64,000 nt of DNA, from positions 62,001 to 126,000 of the forward strand of contig LDXR01000007.1 of the NCBI GenBank assembly GCA_001443495.1, in the 5' to 3' direction. Every line of letters starts with the position of its first letter. The first letter of the stretch is position 1. Below, in pieces: positions 7,712-16,342 of this stretch. Made by a program: the position numbers and the translations under genes. Under the pieces are notes generated by a model that saw only the letters and a list, made by a program, of their open reading frames with translations, was not told where the DNA came from and made no database searches. The stretch comes from a candidate division NC10 bacterium CSP1-5. GTDB taxonomy: Bacteria; Methylomirabilota; Methylomirabilia; Methylomirabilales; CSP1-5.

Positions 7712-8344
7712 TCAGGGCTGGATCAGCCCGCGGCGGATGGCGTAGCGCACCAGGCCGGCCGTCTGACGGATGTCGAGCTTCTCCATGAGCCGGGTGCGGT
7801 GGGATTCGATCGTCTTGACGCTCAACCCCAGCAGCCCAGCAATGTCCTTCGTCGTCTTCCCCTCGGCGATGAGCTGGAGGACTTCCCGCTCCCGCGGGGT
7901 CAGGGGATCGGCGGGGAGGTCGGTCTTGGCCAGATAAGCTTGCACGACGGCCTCGGAGATCCCGGGGCTCAGGTAGCGGCCCCCGCGCATGACCTCCTGG
8001 ATGGCCTGAACGAGTTCGGCGATCGCCTGACTCTTCAACACGTAACCACGGACACCGGCCTGGAGGGCCGCGAGGACGTACTGGTCCGCCGTGTGCACGG
8101 TTACCACGATCGTTTTCGTGCGGCGGGACGCCCGGGTGATCTCACGGGCGGCGTCGAGGCCATTCAGGAGGGGCATGGCAAGATCGAGGACGGCCACATC
8201 GGGCTCGAGTTCCTGGGCAAGTTGAGTGGCTTCGCGGCCGTCTGCAGCCTCACCGATGACGGTGAACCCGTGCTGTTCCAAAAGGGTTCTCAGTCCCTGG
8301 CGGATCAGCGGGTGATCATCCGCAATGAGGACTTGGCCCGACAT
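7712..8344 (-). CDS. NarL/FixJ-type response regulator (REC + LuxR HTH)
   Basis: A 210-residue transcription factor. Receiver domain (about 1-120): acidic pair in IADDHP, phospho-acceptor Asp in VAVLDLAMP, Thr in IVVTVH and Lys in YVLKS are all present. The C-terminal LuxR helix-turn-helix (about 145-205) shows LTPREREVLQLIAEG and LGLSVKTIESHRTRLMEKL. It is probably phosphorylated by the kinase encoded at 8993-10201 and binds DNA as a dimer; the repeated GGGWAAAWCCC sites nearby are candidate targets. A second, output-less regulator gene lies between it and the kinase gene. Confidence 0.93.
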   Translation of the reverse strand: MSGQVLIADDHPLIRQGLRTLLEQHGFTVIGEAADGREATQLAQELEPDVAVLDLAMPLLNGLDAAREITRASRRTKTIVVTVHTADQYVLAALQAGVRGYVLKSQAIAELVQAIQEVMRGGRYLSPGISEAVVQAYLAKTDLPADPLTPREREVLQLIAEGKTTKDIAGLLGLSVKTIESHRTRLMEKLDIRQTAGLVRYAIRRGLIQP

Positions 8345-8396
8345 TGTCGCTCCCTACGGTGAAGGCCACGTGGTGGCGCTGAACAGGGCTCAGCGT

Positions 8397-8792
8397 TCAC
8401 GCTAATGTAGCCTGCTTGCCCGGGCCGCCTTCCAAGACCTGCCGGATCGTGGTCAGGAGCTCCGGCACCCGAGTTCCTTTCGCCAGGAAGGCGTCGGCGC
8501 CGCTCTGAGCCGCCGCTTGACGGTAGGCGTCCTCGTGATATCGGGTAATGATGATAACCTTTGTTTCGGGCCGCTCGGCCTTGATCCTTCGGGTGGCCTC
8601 CAGCCCGTCGACCCGGGGCATCGCAAGGTCCATGAGGATGAGATCGGGCGACAGCGTCCGAGCAAGCTCGAGGGCCTCCGAGCCGTCCCCCGCCTCGCCT
8701 ACCACCCTGAACCCCCGATCCTTTTCGAGAATTCGCATGAGGCTGTTGCGAACTCCTTCATTGTCGTCGACGATCAGGATTGTCGTGGGCAT
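8397..8792 (-). CDS. Stand-alone receiver-domain response regulator
   Basis: A 131-residue single REC domain: ILIVDDNE acidic pair, Asp in LILMDLAMP, Thr in IIITRY and Lys in FLAKG. No output domain follows, so it acts by protein contact, as a phosphate sink, or in a relay. ATG 8792 sits directly before the domain; ATG 8810 is also in frame and neither has a strong Shine-Dalgarno. The frame is open further upstream (to 8939), but that stretch holds the motif copies C and D and is unlikely to be coding. Gene order kinase, this regulator, LuxR regulator suggests one signalling unit. Confidence 0.88.
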   Translation of the reverse strand: MPTTILIVDDNEGVRNSLMRILEKDRGFRVVGEAGDGSEALELARTLSPDLILMDLAMPRVDGLEATRRIKAERPETKVIIITRYHEDAYRQAAAQSGADAFLAKGTRVPELLTTIRQVLEGGPGKQATLA

Positions 8793-8885
8793 ATAGCAGT
8801 CGACTCTCATGCTGGTAGTCCAGATCGTCTCACAGATCAAACGCCTCTTGCTGATATTAAGCCAATCGGATGGGCCTTGGGGAAT

Positions 8886-8920
8886 CGGGTAAAACCCGGA
8901 TTCGGATGGGGGAAATCCCG
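8886..8920 (+). promoter_or_regulatory. Copies C and D of the GGGWAAAWCCC motif
   Basis: CGGGTAAAACCCG (8886-8898, itself an inverted repeat) and GGGGGAAATCCCG (8908-8920), about 22 bases apart centre to centre, some 95-130 bases upstream of the receiver-protein gene. A paired site two helical turns apart is typical of dimeric or cooperative regulator binding. Confidence 0.5.
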
Positions 8921-8992
8921 CAAAAGCCACGCGGGACACCGTGGTTCCACGGTGGCAGCGCGGTCCCGCATGCGGCTGTCAGCCTAGGATGG

Positions 8993-10201
8993 TTACGAGT
9001 GATCCGGGTCCGCCACGACATCCTCGTCCTGCAAGGGGATCGTCAGCCGTAGTTCTGTTCCCTGGCCGGGGGCAGAAGTGATTGTGGCTCTGCCGCCCAC
9101 CTCGGCCACCCGCTCTTGGATGCTAAGCAGGCCGATGCCCCGCCTGCCCCACTTGGCGAGGGCGGCCCGCACCTCAAAGCCGATCCCGTCATCGCGGACG
9201 GTGCAACGGATTTGCTGGGGCTGTCGCTCGAGCTCGATCCACACCCGGCTGGCCCTCGCATGCTTCGCCACGTTCGTGAGCCCTTCCTGGACGCCTCGGT
9301 AAATGACCGTCTCGATCTCTCGCGAGGGACGCGGCCCGAGGGAGCCCTCCACTGTGATGTGAAGCCCTGTCCGGGTTGCCACTCCCTGGCCGAGAGAGTC
9401 CAGAGCGGGTTTGAGTCCCAGGTCGTCCAGGATCGGGGAGCGGAGTTCGTGGGAGAGGCGCCGGAGGTGCTCCTCGGCCTGGTGGAGCTGGCCGCGAACC
9501 GCTTCGAGGTGCTCCTGTGCTTGCAGGGGGAGCGCCTCGGCCAGCTCCTCCAGCTTGAAGTGGATCGCGGCGAGGAGTTGCCCCGCGATATCGTGGAGGT
9601 CGCGGGCGATCCGTCTCGCCTCCACCTCCCGGGTCTGCTGCACTGCGGCCGCGAGCGCGCGGAGCTGGTCCCGATGGGAGACCAGATCTTCGTATAGCTT
9701 GGCGTTCTCGATGGCAACCCCGATGATGCTGCCGATGGCCCGGAGCGTATGCAGCTCGAGCGGGGAGAACGGCACATCGCTGCGCCGGGCGATGAGGGCC
9801 ACACCCAGAGGCTCGGCCTTCGAAAGGAGGGGAACGCAGGCGACGATGCGGAAGCCTTCCCCATCCAGGCCGGCCCGAATGGCCGGATGCTTGATGGCCT
9901 CGACCGGCCATATACTCACCTTCTTCGAGGTAATCGACTCGTCAATGATCAGTGACTCGTTGGGCTTGATGGTTGCCGCATAGATCGGTGAGAATTCCTC
10001 ATGAGGGCCGGCAGTCAGGATCCCGCTCGACAGGTCACGGAGGTACAGCCCTGCAATCCGCACCCCGAATGCGAGCCGGATTTCGGCAGCCGCGGTCTGG
10101 ATGACCTCCTCTACTTTATGGGCGCGGCCCACGGCAACGGCAAGGTCGTGGAGGACCTGTCCATGGGCATCCGTAGGAGGGGGGCTGTGTTGTTCGCTCA
10201 T
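8993..10201 (-). CDS. GAF-domain sensor histidine kinase (HisKA_3/NarX type)
   Basis: A 402-residue soluble kinase with no transmembrane segment. A GAF domain occupies about 25-175. The dimerisation/phosphoacceptor helix has the HisKA_3 H-box ARRIARDLHDIAGQ; further on come the N-box QEGLTNVAKHA, the G1 box DDGIGF and G2 GRRGIGLLSIQERV of the HATPase domain. It is the cognate kinase for the two regulator genes downstream on the same strand. The GAF ligand is not evident. Start ATG 10201 is chosen; GTG 10219 is possible. Both have poor ribosome-binding sites. Confidence 0.92.
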   Translation of the reverse strand: MSEQHSPPPTDAHGQVLHDLAVAVGRAHKVEEVIQTAAAEIRLAFGVRIAGLYLRDLSSGILTAGPHEEFSPIYAATIKPNESLIIDESITSKKVSIWPVEAIKHPAIRAGLDGEGFRIVACVPLLSKAEPLGVALIARRSDVPFSPLELHTLRAIGSIIGVAIENAKLYEDLVSHRDQLRALAAAVQQTREVEARRIARDLHDIAGQLLAAIHFKLEELAEALPLQAQEHLEAVRGQLHQAEEHLRRLSHELRSPILDDLGLKPALDSLGQGVATRTGLHITVEGSLGPRPSREIETVIYRGVQEGLTNVAKHARASRVWIELERQPQQIRCTVRDDGIGFEVRAALAKWGRRGIGLLSIQERVAEVGGRATITSAPGQGTELRLTIPLQDEDVVADPDHS

Positions 10202-10644
10202 GATCGGTCCGCAGAACACTCTGGTGTTCAGGATCCACTCCCGGGCATTCGCTCGGCAGGTTCAAGCGGATGGTGCCTGGGGGGAGTACGCCCGTGAAGG
10301 GGATTGCCCGAGATACGCCCTAATTGTTCATTGTGTTGATGTTATCGGGTTGTTGTGGATGGCTCCTTCCAAACCGCGCAGAGGCTATTATGCTTGGTCG
10401 GACTGATGCGTTTGAAGTTTTCAAAGGGGCAACCTCCATGCCAACATCGGACGGGATCCGTGCCTTTGGGAGCAGTCGCTTAATGTTCAAGGTCTTGTGC
10501 TTGTACCCCTTAACCCCTGTATCAGGGTTGAACGGCCCTTGGAGGTCGAGCGAGGAGGTAAGATTTACACACTCGCAAGAGAGCTCACCCCCCCGGGGGG
10601 GCTCATTGGGGCCGAGGTGGTGGATGGGCAGTGGCGGCCGGCGA
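10202..10644. other. Intergenic region with hairpins, no supported gene
   Basis: About 440 bases. A G/C-homopolymer hairpin lies at 10582-10604 (GAGC-C7 facing G7-GCTC), just downstream of the minus-strand hydrolase gene; it could end that transcript but lacks a U-tract. A smaller hairpin with arms AACCCCTG/CAGGGTT lies near 10518-10535. A plus-strand frame opening at 10324 with a signal-like start runs through the hydrolase gene and is not accepted. Confidence 0.4.
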
Positions 10645-11439
10645 TTAGAGGCGCAGGCGCATGCCGTCGTATGCGACCTCGTCTTCGAAGTCCTGGAGCC
10701 GGGCCAGGGCATCAGCGTGGAGGTGGGTGAGGAGCAGGCGTTTGCACTTGAGTGCCGATCGGTGCGCCCGGATATCCTCGTAGCTCATGTGAAAGCGGAT
10801 TTTTCGATCATAGCGGTAGGACTCGCAGATGAAGAGGTCGCAGCCCTCGGCGAGGTCGATGAGGTTATCCGTCCACTCGGTGTCACCGGAGTACCCAAGA
10901 ACCTTTCCTCCCGCCTTCACCTTGTACCCGTAAGGGATATCCCGCAGGTGATGGACCACCTCGAGTGGGAAGGCCTCTATCGGGCCGATCCGTGTCCATT
11001 TCTTCGGCTCGAGCTCGAGATACTGGACCGTGAATCGCCGTGGCATCATCTCTCGCGTCTCTTTGTACATCAGTCCCCATAGGCCTTCGATGCACTGCTC
11101 GGTTCCGGGGGGGCCGGCGATGATCAGGGGCTCGTCACGCTGGGTGAGAAACTGATACTGTAGGAAGAGGAATGGAATGCCCGACATGTGATCCCCGTGC
11201 AGGTGGCTAATTAGGATGGCCCCGATGGCCCCCGGATCCAGGTTGAGCCGCTTCAACATGATGAGGGTCGTGGCCCCACAGTCGAGGAGAAAGCCCCAGG
11301 AGGGGAGATGTACCAGGAAGGCGGTGTGATTTCGTCCGCCGCTCCCGAACGCATCACCCGATCCGAGGACGATGAGTTCTACCGGTCCCTCGGGCACCCC
11401 CCCGCCGCTCTCCCCTTTCTCTTTCTTCTGTGCCGTCAT
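10645..11439 (-). CDS. Metallo-beta-lactamase-fold hydrolase (RNase Z/phosphodiesterase-like)
   Basis: A 264-residue MBL-fold enzyme. It starts with the LGSGDAFGSGG strand/turn, has the metal motif ISHLHGDH, the bridging-Asp region GYSGDTEWTD, and a C-terminal LLLTHLHAD His. The layout is that of the ElaC/RNase Z-like phosphodiesterase branch rather than of beta-lactamases. It lacks the exosite arm clearly seen in true tRNase Z, so substrate is open. ATG 11439 is the start; the first 18 residues are charged and may be disordered. A thioesterase gene lies 43 bases upstream on the same strand. Confidence 0.85.
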   Translation of the reverse strand: MTAQKKEKGESGGGVPEGPVELIVLGSGDAFGSGGRNHTAFLVHLPSWGFLLDCGATTLIMLKRLNLDPGAIGAILISHLHGDHMSGIPFLFLQYQFLTQRDEPLIIAGPPGTEQCIEGLWGLMYKETREMMPRRFTVQYLELEPKKWTRIGPIEAFPLEVVHHLRDIPYGYKVKAGGKVLGYSGDTEWTDNLIDLAEGCDLFICESYRYDRKIRFHMSYEDIRAHRSALKCKRLLLTHLHADALARLQDFEDEVAYDGMRLRL

Positions 11440-11482
11440 TTCTCCCCCCGTTCCAACACCACGGCCTCTATGCGGTTCCCCT

Positions 11483-11977
11483 TCAGGGACGGGGACTGAT
11501 GATCATCCACGTGCCGAGGCCGCGGGCGACGCGCCTCCCGTCGTGATCGAGGACATCGCCTTCCCCGACGACAAGGTGCTTCCCTTGCCGGATCACCCGC
11601 CCGTGGGCGGTGAGAGTGCCGCTCGTTGCCGCTTCGAGGAAATTGATCTTGAGTTCGGCGGTGACCAACTGTGCTCCTTCCCCCAGGCTGTTGTAGGCCG
11701 CCCAGCCAATCGCCTCATCCATCAGGGTACAAAGCACCCCGCCATGCACCACGCCACTCCGGTTTAACAGGAAGGGCCTCGCCGTGATCCGGGCCTCGGT
11801 CTCGCCGCTTTCCCGTCGCACGACCTCCTCTCCGATCAGGTCCCGATAGTGAGGGTGCTTTTGCTTCTTCCGGGCGGCCGCCAGCCTCTCACTCAGGGAC
11901 AAGAGCTCTTCCCGCGCCTGCTCCCCGAGGGATCGAAACCGCTCCACGAGATCCCTTTCCTCGCTTGTCAGGTCCAC
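11483..11977 (-). CDS. PaaI-family hotdog-fold thioesterase
   Basis: A 164-residue acyl-CoA thioesterase-like protein. After a charged coiled N-terminal helix (about 1-40) comes the hotdog domain with the catalytic segment SGVVHGGVLCTLMDEAIGWA (HGG loop and Asp) and the TAELKINFLEAA strand. PaaI-type enzymes hydrolyse aromatic or medium-chain acyl-CoAs; the substrate here is unknown. Start is GTG 11977 with AAAGGAG. It sits 12 bases after the CrtC/AttH-like gene and is likely co-transcribed with it and with the MBL hydrolase. Confidence 0.88.
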   Translation of the reverse strand: MDLTSEERDLVERFRSLGEQAREELLSLSERLAAARKKQKHPHYRDLIGEEVVRRESGETEARITARPFLLNRSGVVHGGVLCTLMDEAIGWAAYNSLGEGAQLVTAELKINFLEAATSGTLTAHGRVIRQGKHLVVGEGDVLDHDGRRVARGLGTWMIISPRP

Positions 11978-11989
11978 CGGCGACTCCTT

Positions 11990-13096
11990 TCAGATCCGCT
12001 GGTTGAATTTTCCCGCGTACCCGGTCAGCTCCACATACCCGTGGCCGGTGACGGGGTTTCCCTCGTACGTCCCCGTCACGTTGACACTCCCCTCCCAGTA
12101 GATGACCTGGGTGCTCTTTCGCGTATCGAGCTCCTGGTCGGGAAGGCTCGGCCTCACCGTGAGGGCGAGGCGATGATGCGGAATCCGGATCTCCCAACCC
12201 ATCGGGTAGGTCGCCTGGCTCCGTGGGCTCCTCCAGGTCTCCGTCGCCCGGAGCTCTACCTGCGAGAGGGTCAGGTGACGCGAGCTGCCGTCAGGCAGGA
12301 TCAGGGTCCCACTGGAATGGGTGTCGGGCCGCCCCCTCTTCTGGCGCATGAGATAGAACATCAGTTCCACGCGATTGTCGAGCTGAAGCCCAAACCAATC
12401 CCATCCCTCGTGCTCCTCATGGAGCTGGCTGCTCCCGAACTCGTGATCCATCCAACTCCATCCCGCAACCCGCTCCGTCCTCCCCTGTACCGTCATCGTC
12501 CCGGCGGTCTCAAGCCGGGGGAGGGAATAGTAGTGCGAGGCGTAGCCTGCGCCCTCCCCCTTCTGGCTCACCCCATCCGTGCCGTGGACCACGGGCGGCT
12601 TGACCGGGGTCAGGGTCAGGTCCACGACGTACTGTTCGTCCTTGGCCCGGAGGCGATGAACATCTCCTTGTGCCTCAAGACGCCAGTCACCATTCCAGAC
12701 CTTCAGGGCGGTGGTGCTTGCGCCGGCGGCCTCGAGCGCAGCGCGATTGAGGCGATCCGTGAAGTGGAAGTGCCCTCGGTCGAGATCCGAGACGGCGAAA
12801 TGGGCCAGAAAGAGGTCTCGCACCGTCCACCGGGACGGATTGGCCGTGTCCCGTCCTTCTTCAGTCCCGACCCGGAAGAAGGTGACCTGGTACCCGTACC
12901 GCCTTCCGTCGGTCGTCCGAAGGTGCCCGGTGTAGTACCACCACTCCGTCCTGAAATCCGGATGACTGAAATGATCCCGGGGGAACTCGAATCGGTAGCC
13001 GGGAAGGGCCCGGCGATACTCCCGGGCCTCGGCGCTCACACACAGACCGAGCAACAGCAGCAAGGGCCACCAGCGGGCTTTGCCGAAAAGAATCAT
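11990..13096 (-). CDS. Secreted CrtC/AttH-like lipocalin-type protein
   Basis: A 368-residue protein with signal peptide (ARWWPLLLLLGLCVSAEA). The remainder matches the carotenoid 1,2-hydratase-like/AttH double-lipocalin pattern: FPRDHFSHPDFRTEWWYYTG, YGYQVTFFR, the central WSWMDHEFGSSQ and WDWFGLQL. In other bacteria AttH-type proteins are encoded with an FtsX-like permease and an ABC ATPase (AttEFG). Here such a pair lies separately at 18765-22000. Enzymatic activity is not established for this group; role in envelope lipid export or modification is inferred from the family's gene neighbourhoods. Confidence 0.85.
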   Translation of the reverse strand: MILFGKARWWPLLLLLGLCVSAEAREYRRALPGYRFEFPRDHFSHPDFRTEWWYYTGHLRTTDGRRYGYQVTFFRVGTEEGRDTANPSRWTVRDLFLAHFAVSDLDRGHFHFTDRLNRAALEAAGASTTALKVWNGDWRLEAQGDVHRLRAKDEQYVVDLTLTPVKPPVVHGTDGVSQKGEGAGYASHYYSLPRLETAGTMTVQGRTERVAGWSWMDHEFGSSQLHEEHEGWDWFGLQLDNRVELMFYLMRQKRGRPDTHSSGTLILPDGSSRHLTLSQVELRATETWRSPRSQATYPMGWEIRIPHHRLALTVRPSLPDQELDTRKSTQVIYWEGSVNVTGTYEGNPVTGHGYVELTGYAGKFNQRI

Positions 13097-13246
13097 CCTG
13101 GGCCGACTCTAGAGGATGCGGCACCAGGTGTCAAGGCAACGGCCGCGATCCCGTCGTGCAGGCCGATCCGCGTTCTATTGACCGGCAATTGCCTGGGTGT
13201 TAGGGTAGGCCGTGCGTGCCACCATCGCCGGGCGGGTAGAGGGCGG

Positions 13247-13273
13247 GGGAAACTTTTCTGCCGCGGAGTTGTC
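13247..13273 (+). promoter_or_regulatory. ECF-type promoter of the sigma/anti-sigma genes
   Basis: GGGAAACTT, 15-base spacer, GTC (13271-13273, in TTGTCGAA). The same arrangement recurs at 14826-14851, suggesting both are read by the sigma factor encoded at 13287. Confidence 0.6.
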
Positions 13274-13286
13274 GAATTCAGTAGAG

Positions 13287-13886
13287 ATGGCCACACGTGC
13301 CGTCATCTCCGGGGGTCGGGATCCGGACCACGACTTGGTGGATCGGGTGTTGGGTGGGGACCGGGAAGCGTTTGCGAGCCTCCTGACGCGGCATCAGAAG
13401 AAGGTCTTCAATTTTATGTATCGAATGGTCGGGGAGAGAGGGGTGGCAGAGGATCTCACCCAAGAGGTCTTTCTCAAGGTGTACGAGGCGTTGCCCGGGT
13501 TTCGAAAGGCGGCGACGTTCTCGACCTGGCTGTACCGTATCGCCCATAACCACTGCCTCAATGCGCTCAAAGGGAGAGGACGTGAGATCGCCGTGAGCGC
13601 TCTGACGAAAGAGCCGGCGCATGGCAATCCCGTGACGGCGTTTGTGGACCCCTCCGCCTCTCCCGAAGAGAGACTCGAGCAGCAGGAATTGCAAGCCGTG
13701 GTTCAAATGAAGCTGGCGGAGCTGACGCCGGAGCACCGAGCGGTCCTGGTCCTCAGAGATATCCAGGGGCTTTCCTACGACGAGATCGCGGTGACCCTTG
13801 AGCTAGAAGGCGGTACGGTGCGGTCCCGGCTGCACCGGGCCCGGATGGAGCTAAAAGAAAAACTGCGGAGCTATCTGGAGCTGTGA
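13287..13886 (+). CDS. ECF (group 4) RNA polymerase sigma factor
   Basis: A 199-residue RpoE-like sigma factor. Region 2 includes FNFMYRMVGERGVAEDLTQE and FSTWLYRIAHNHCLN; region 4 includes PEHRAVLVLRDIQGLSYDEI and GTVRSRLHRAR. ATG 13287 is preferred because the promoter-like element ends just upstream; the frame is open to 13212. Its TGA overlaps the next gene's ATG (TGATG), and that gene encodes a zinc-finger anti-sigma factor. The unit is probably autoregulated through the element at 13247. The signal is unknown but, from the anti-sigma factor's topology, should come from the envelope. Confidence 0.92.
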   Translation: MATRAVISGGRDPDHDLVDRVLGGDREAFASLLTRHQKKVFNFMYRMVGERGVAEDLTQEVFLKVYEALPGFRKAATFSTWLYRIAHNHCLNALKGRGREIAVSALTKEPAHGNPVTAFVDPSASPEERLEQQELQAVVQMKLAELTPEHRAVLVLRDIQGLSYDEIAVTLELEGGTVRSRLHRARMELKEKLRSYLEL

Positions 13887-14815
13887 TGCAGTGCCAAGAT
13901 ATTCGAAGCCAACTTTCAGCCTATCTCGAGGGCGAGCTTGGGGGGGCGCCGCGGCGCGTGGTTGAAGACCACCTCCGGGAGTGCGTGCGATGTCAGGGGG
14001 AGCTGGTACTGCTCCAGCGGACCATCGCCCTCCTGCGAGGGCTGGACGAGCTCGAGGTGCCAGCGCGGCTCGCGGACGCCGTCGAGGCCCGCATTGCCCC
14101 TCGCAAGACGTTTGGTTGGGGGCGCCTGGCCTCGTGGCTCTTCTTCCCCATCCATGTCAAGCTCCCGATCCAGGCTGTCGCCCTGTTGCTCGTAAGCCTC
14201 GGCGCCGTGTATCTCTATCGTTCCGCTCCGGAGCTCTCACAAGCACCGCAGCCTCCTGTTGCCACTGAATCGGCCCCTCGGGGGGAGGTGGTCCCTTCGA
14301 CGGCGGCAGGGAGAGCCGATCGGCTCGATCGGCCCACCCGCCAGGAAGCCGCTGAGAAGTCCTCCGGGCAGAGAGAGCCCCAGAAGGAGCGCAAGGTGCC
14401 TGAGCAAGAGGATGCCGCCGCCCGCGCCCTGCGGAAGTCGGCCCCGGAGTCGGCCGTCTCGGCCAAGCCCGCAGAGGAGGCCGAGGCGCTCCGGGAACGA
14501 GATATCGGCGCCCGGGTACTGCGCAAAGAGGCTCCGGCAGGAGCCACGATTGCGGCTCCTTTGCAGGACGTGATGCTTGAGACCTCTGATCCCGCTCGTG
14601 CAATCGTGCGGATCACAGAGATTGTCAGCGCGCTCGAGGGGAAAGTTGAAGTGAAGGAGGAACGTCACCTCATTCTCATGATCCCTGCCAAGGCCTACTC
14701 GCACTTTTTGACCGCTCTCAAGGATTCGGGTTATGCCGTGTCCACGCCCACGGAGTCTCCCGCGGCACCCTCTCCCGAGGGTACGGTGACTTTCTCGCTG
14801 CGCCTGACCCCGTAG
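13886..14815 (+). CDS. Membrane-anchored zinc-finger anti-sigma factor
   Basis: A 309-residue protein. N-terminal zf-HC2 zinc finger: His and two Cys in DHLRECVRCQ, forming the sigma-binding anti-sigma domain. A single transmembrane segment (AVALLLVSLGAVYLY, about residue 95-110) follows, then a long Pro/Glu/Ala-rich low-complexity linker. The extracytoplasmic C-terminal domain (DVMLETSDPARAIVRITEIV to the end) resembles DUF2275/DUF4349-type sensor regions. One-base overlap with the sigma gene indicates coupled translation. It should hold the ECF sigma inactive until an envelope stress signal; that function is by family knowledge. Confidence 0.88.
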   Translation: MQCQDIRSQLSAYLEGELGGAPRRVVEDHLRECVRCQGELVLLQRTIALLRGLDELEVPARLADAVEARIAPRKTFGWGRLASWLFFPIHVKLPIQAVALLLVSLGAVYLYRSAPELSQAPQPPVATESAPRGEVVPSTAAGRADRLDRPTRQEAAEKSSGQREPQKERKVPEQEDAAARALRKSAPESAVSAKPAEEAEALRERDIGARVLRKEAPAGATIAAPLQDVMLETSDPARAIVRITEIVSALEGKVEVKEERHLILMIPAKAYSHFLTALKDSGYAVSTPTESPAAPSPEGTVTFSLRLTP

Positions 14816-14825
14816 AGATCACCCC

Positions 14826-14851
14826 GGGAACTTTTTTCGTGCCTCCTTGTC
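14826..14851 (+). promoter_or_regulatory. ECF-type promoter upstream of the DUF4139 gene
   Basis: GGGAACTT (14826-14833), 15-base spacer, GTC (14849-14851, in TTGTCCAA). It matches the element at 13247-13273 in both boxes and spacer length. Confidence 0.6.
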
Positions 14852-14896
14852 CAAAGGGTTGACGGCAAATTGACACCCTTTCACAAGGAGGTTTCC

Positions 14897-16342
14897 ATGC
14901 GACCGTATCTGCACGCGGGTGTTTTCGGGACGTTGCTCCTCTCCCTGGCGGCCCTGGGTGGGACGATCGAGGCCGGGGCCGGCAAGGGCACGGCGCCCGC
15001 AACGGAGGAGCATCAACAGGCCGTGGCGGTGACCATCTACAACGGCAACCTCGGGCTCGTGAAGGACATCCGAAAGATCCAGTTGGCCTCGGGGATCCAT
15101 GACCTACAGTTCATGGATGTGGCCGCGCAGATCAATCCAACCACAGTCCATTTGAAATCCCTGACCGATCCGAGGGGGCTGCGAATTCTCGAACAGAACT
15201 ACGAGTACGACCTCCTCAATCCCCAGAAACTACTTGAAAAGTACGTTGGAAAGAAGATCCGGTTGTGGGAGAAGAACCCGTACACGGGGACGGAGCAGCA
15301 GGTCGAGGCTCTTCTCTTGAGCGTGAACGGCGGTCCTATCTATCAGATCGATGGGGCGATCCATCTCGGTCATCCGGGCCGGCCGATCCTCCCCTCGATC
15401 CCGGACAATCTCATCGCCCGGCCGACCCTGATTTGGCGCCTGGAAAACTCGACCCCCCGGTCCCAGATGATCGAGGCGACGTATCTCACGGGCGGTATCA
15501 CCTGGCGCGCCGACTACGTCCTCACGCTGAACGCGGAGGACAATCGGGGCGACCTGGGCGGGTGGGTGACCATCGATAATCGCAGCGGGGCGACCTACAA
15601 AGACGCCACGCTGAAGCTGGTTGCGGGCGATATCCACCAGGCCGTGGGCGAGCGCGAGATGGCTGATGCCATGGGAAAGATGGCCGCCAGGGCCGAAGCC
15701 CCGAAGCCAGCATTTCAGGAAGAGGGGTTCTTCGAGTATCACCTCTACTCCCTCGACGGCAAGACGACCGTCAAGCAGAACCAGTCCAAGCAGATTAGCC
15801 TCCTCAGCGCCTCCGAGATTCCCATTCGGAAGGAGCTGATCTACTATGGGGCGCAGCACTACTACCGGAATCGGTACGGGGAGCCGATCTCGAACCAGAA
15901 GGTCGGCGTCTATCTGGAGGTCGCCAACAAGAAGGAGAACCGTCTGGGGATCCCGCTGCCCAAGGGGGTGGTCCGGGTTTATAAGGCGGACCGCTCCGGC
16001 GCTGCGCAATTCATCGGCGAGGACCGGATCGACCACACGCCCAAAGATGAGAAGGTCAAGATCAAGATGGGCGAGGCGTTTGATGTCGTGGGGCAACGCA
16101 TCCAGAAGGATTGGCGCAAGATCGCCCCGCAGGTGTATGAGGTCGAGTGGGAGATCTCCCTGCGAAACCACAAAGACGAGGCCGTGGAGGTGCGGGTGGT
16201 TGAGCCGATCCCCGGGGACTGGCAGGTGCTCCATTCGAGTCACGCGTACGAGAAGGTGGAGGCCCACACCCTCGCCTTCCCCGTGAAGATCCCCAAGGAG
16301 AGCGGGGTCAAGATCTCATACCGGGTGCGCCTCACCTGGTAA
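14897..16342 (+). CDS. Secreted DUF4139 domain protein
   Basis: A 481-residue protein with a signal peptide, then VAVTIYNGNLGLVKDIRKI (the typical DUF4139 N-terminal strand) and a long beta-rich body with YLTGGITWRADYVLTL, KLVAGDI and the C-terminal ESGVKISYRVRLTW. Members are exported and of unknown function, often linked to adhesion or cell-surface assembly. ATG 14897 has a perfect CAAGGAGG at 5 bases' spacing; the earlier in-frame start at 14870 lacks one. It lies directly behind a predicted ECF promoter and is the likely output gene of the adjoining sigma/anti-sigma pair. Confidence 0.85.
   Translation: MRPYLHAGVFGTLLLSLAALGGTIEAGAGKGTAPATEEHQQAVAVTIYNGNLGLVKDIRKIQLASGIHDLQFMDVAAQINPTTVHLKSLTDPRGLRILEQNYEYDLLNPQKLLEKYVGKKIRLWEKNPYTGTEQQVEALLLSVNGGPIYQIDGAIHLGHPGRPILPSIPDNLIARPTLIWRLENSTPRSQMIEATYLTGGITWRADYVLTLNAEDNRGDLGGWVTIDNRSGATYKDATLKLVAGDIHQAVGEREMADAMGKMAARAEAPKPAFQEEGFFEYHLYSLDGKTTVKQNQSKQISLLSASEIPIRKELIYYGAQHYYRNRYGEPISNQKVGVYLEVANKKENRLGIPLPKGVVRVYKADRSGAAQFIGEDRIDHTPKDEKVKIKMGEAFDVVGQRIQKDWRKIAPQVYEVEWEISLRNHKDEAVEVRVVEPIPGDWQVLHSSHAYEKVEAHTLAFPVKIPKESGVKISYRVRLTW

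Noticed and set aside
10324-11082. A plus-strand ORF with a signal-peptide-like start
   Set aside because: Most of it is antisense to the MBL hydrolase gene, and the remainder loses any protein-like pattern after about 40 residues.
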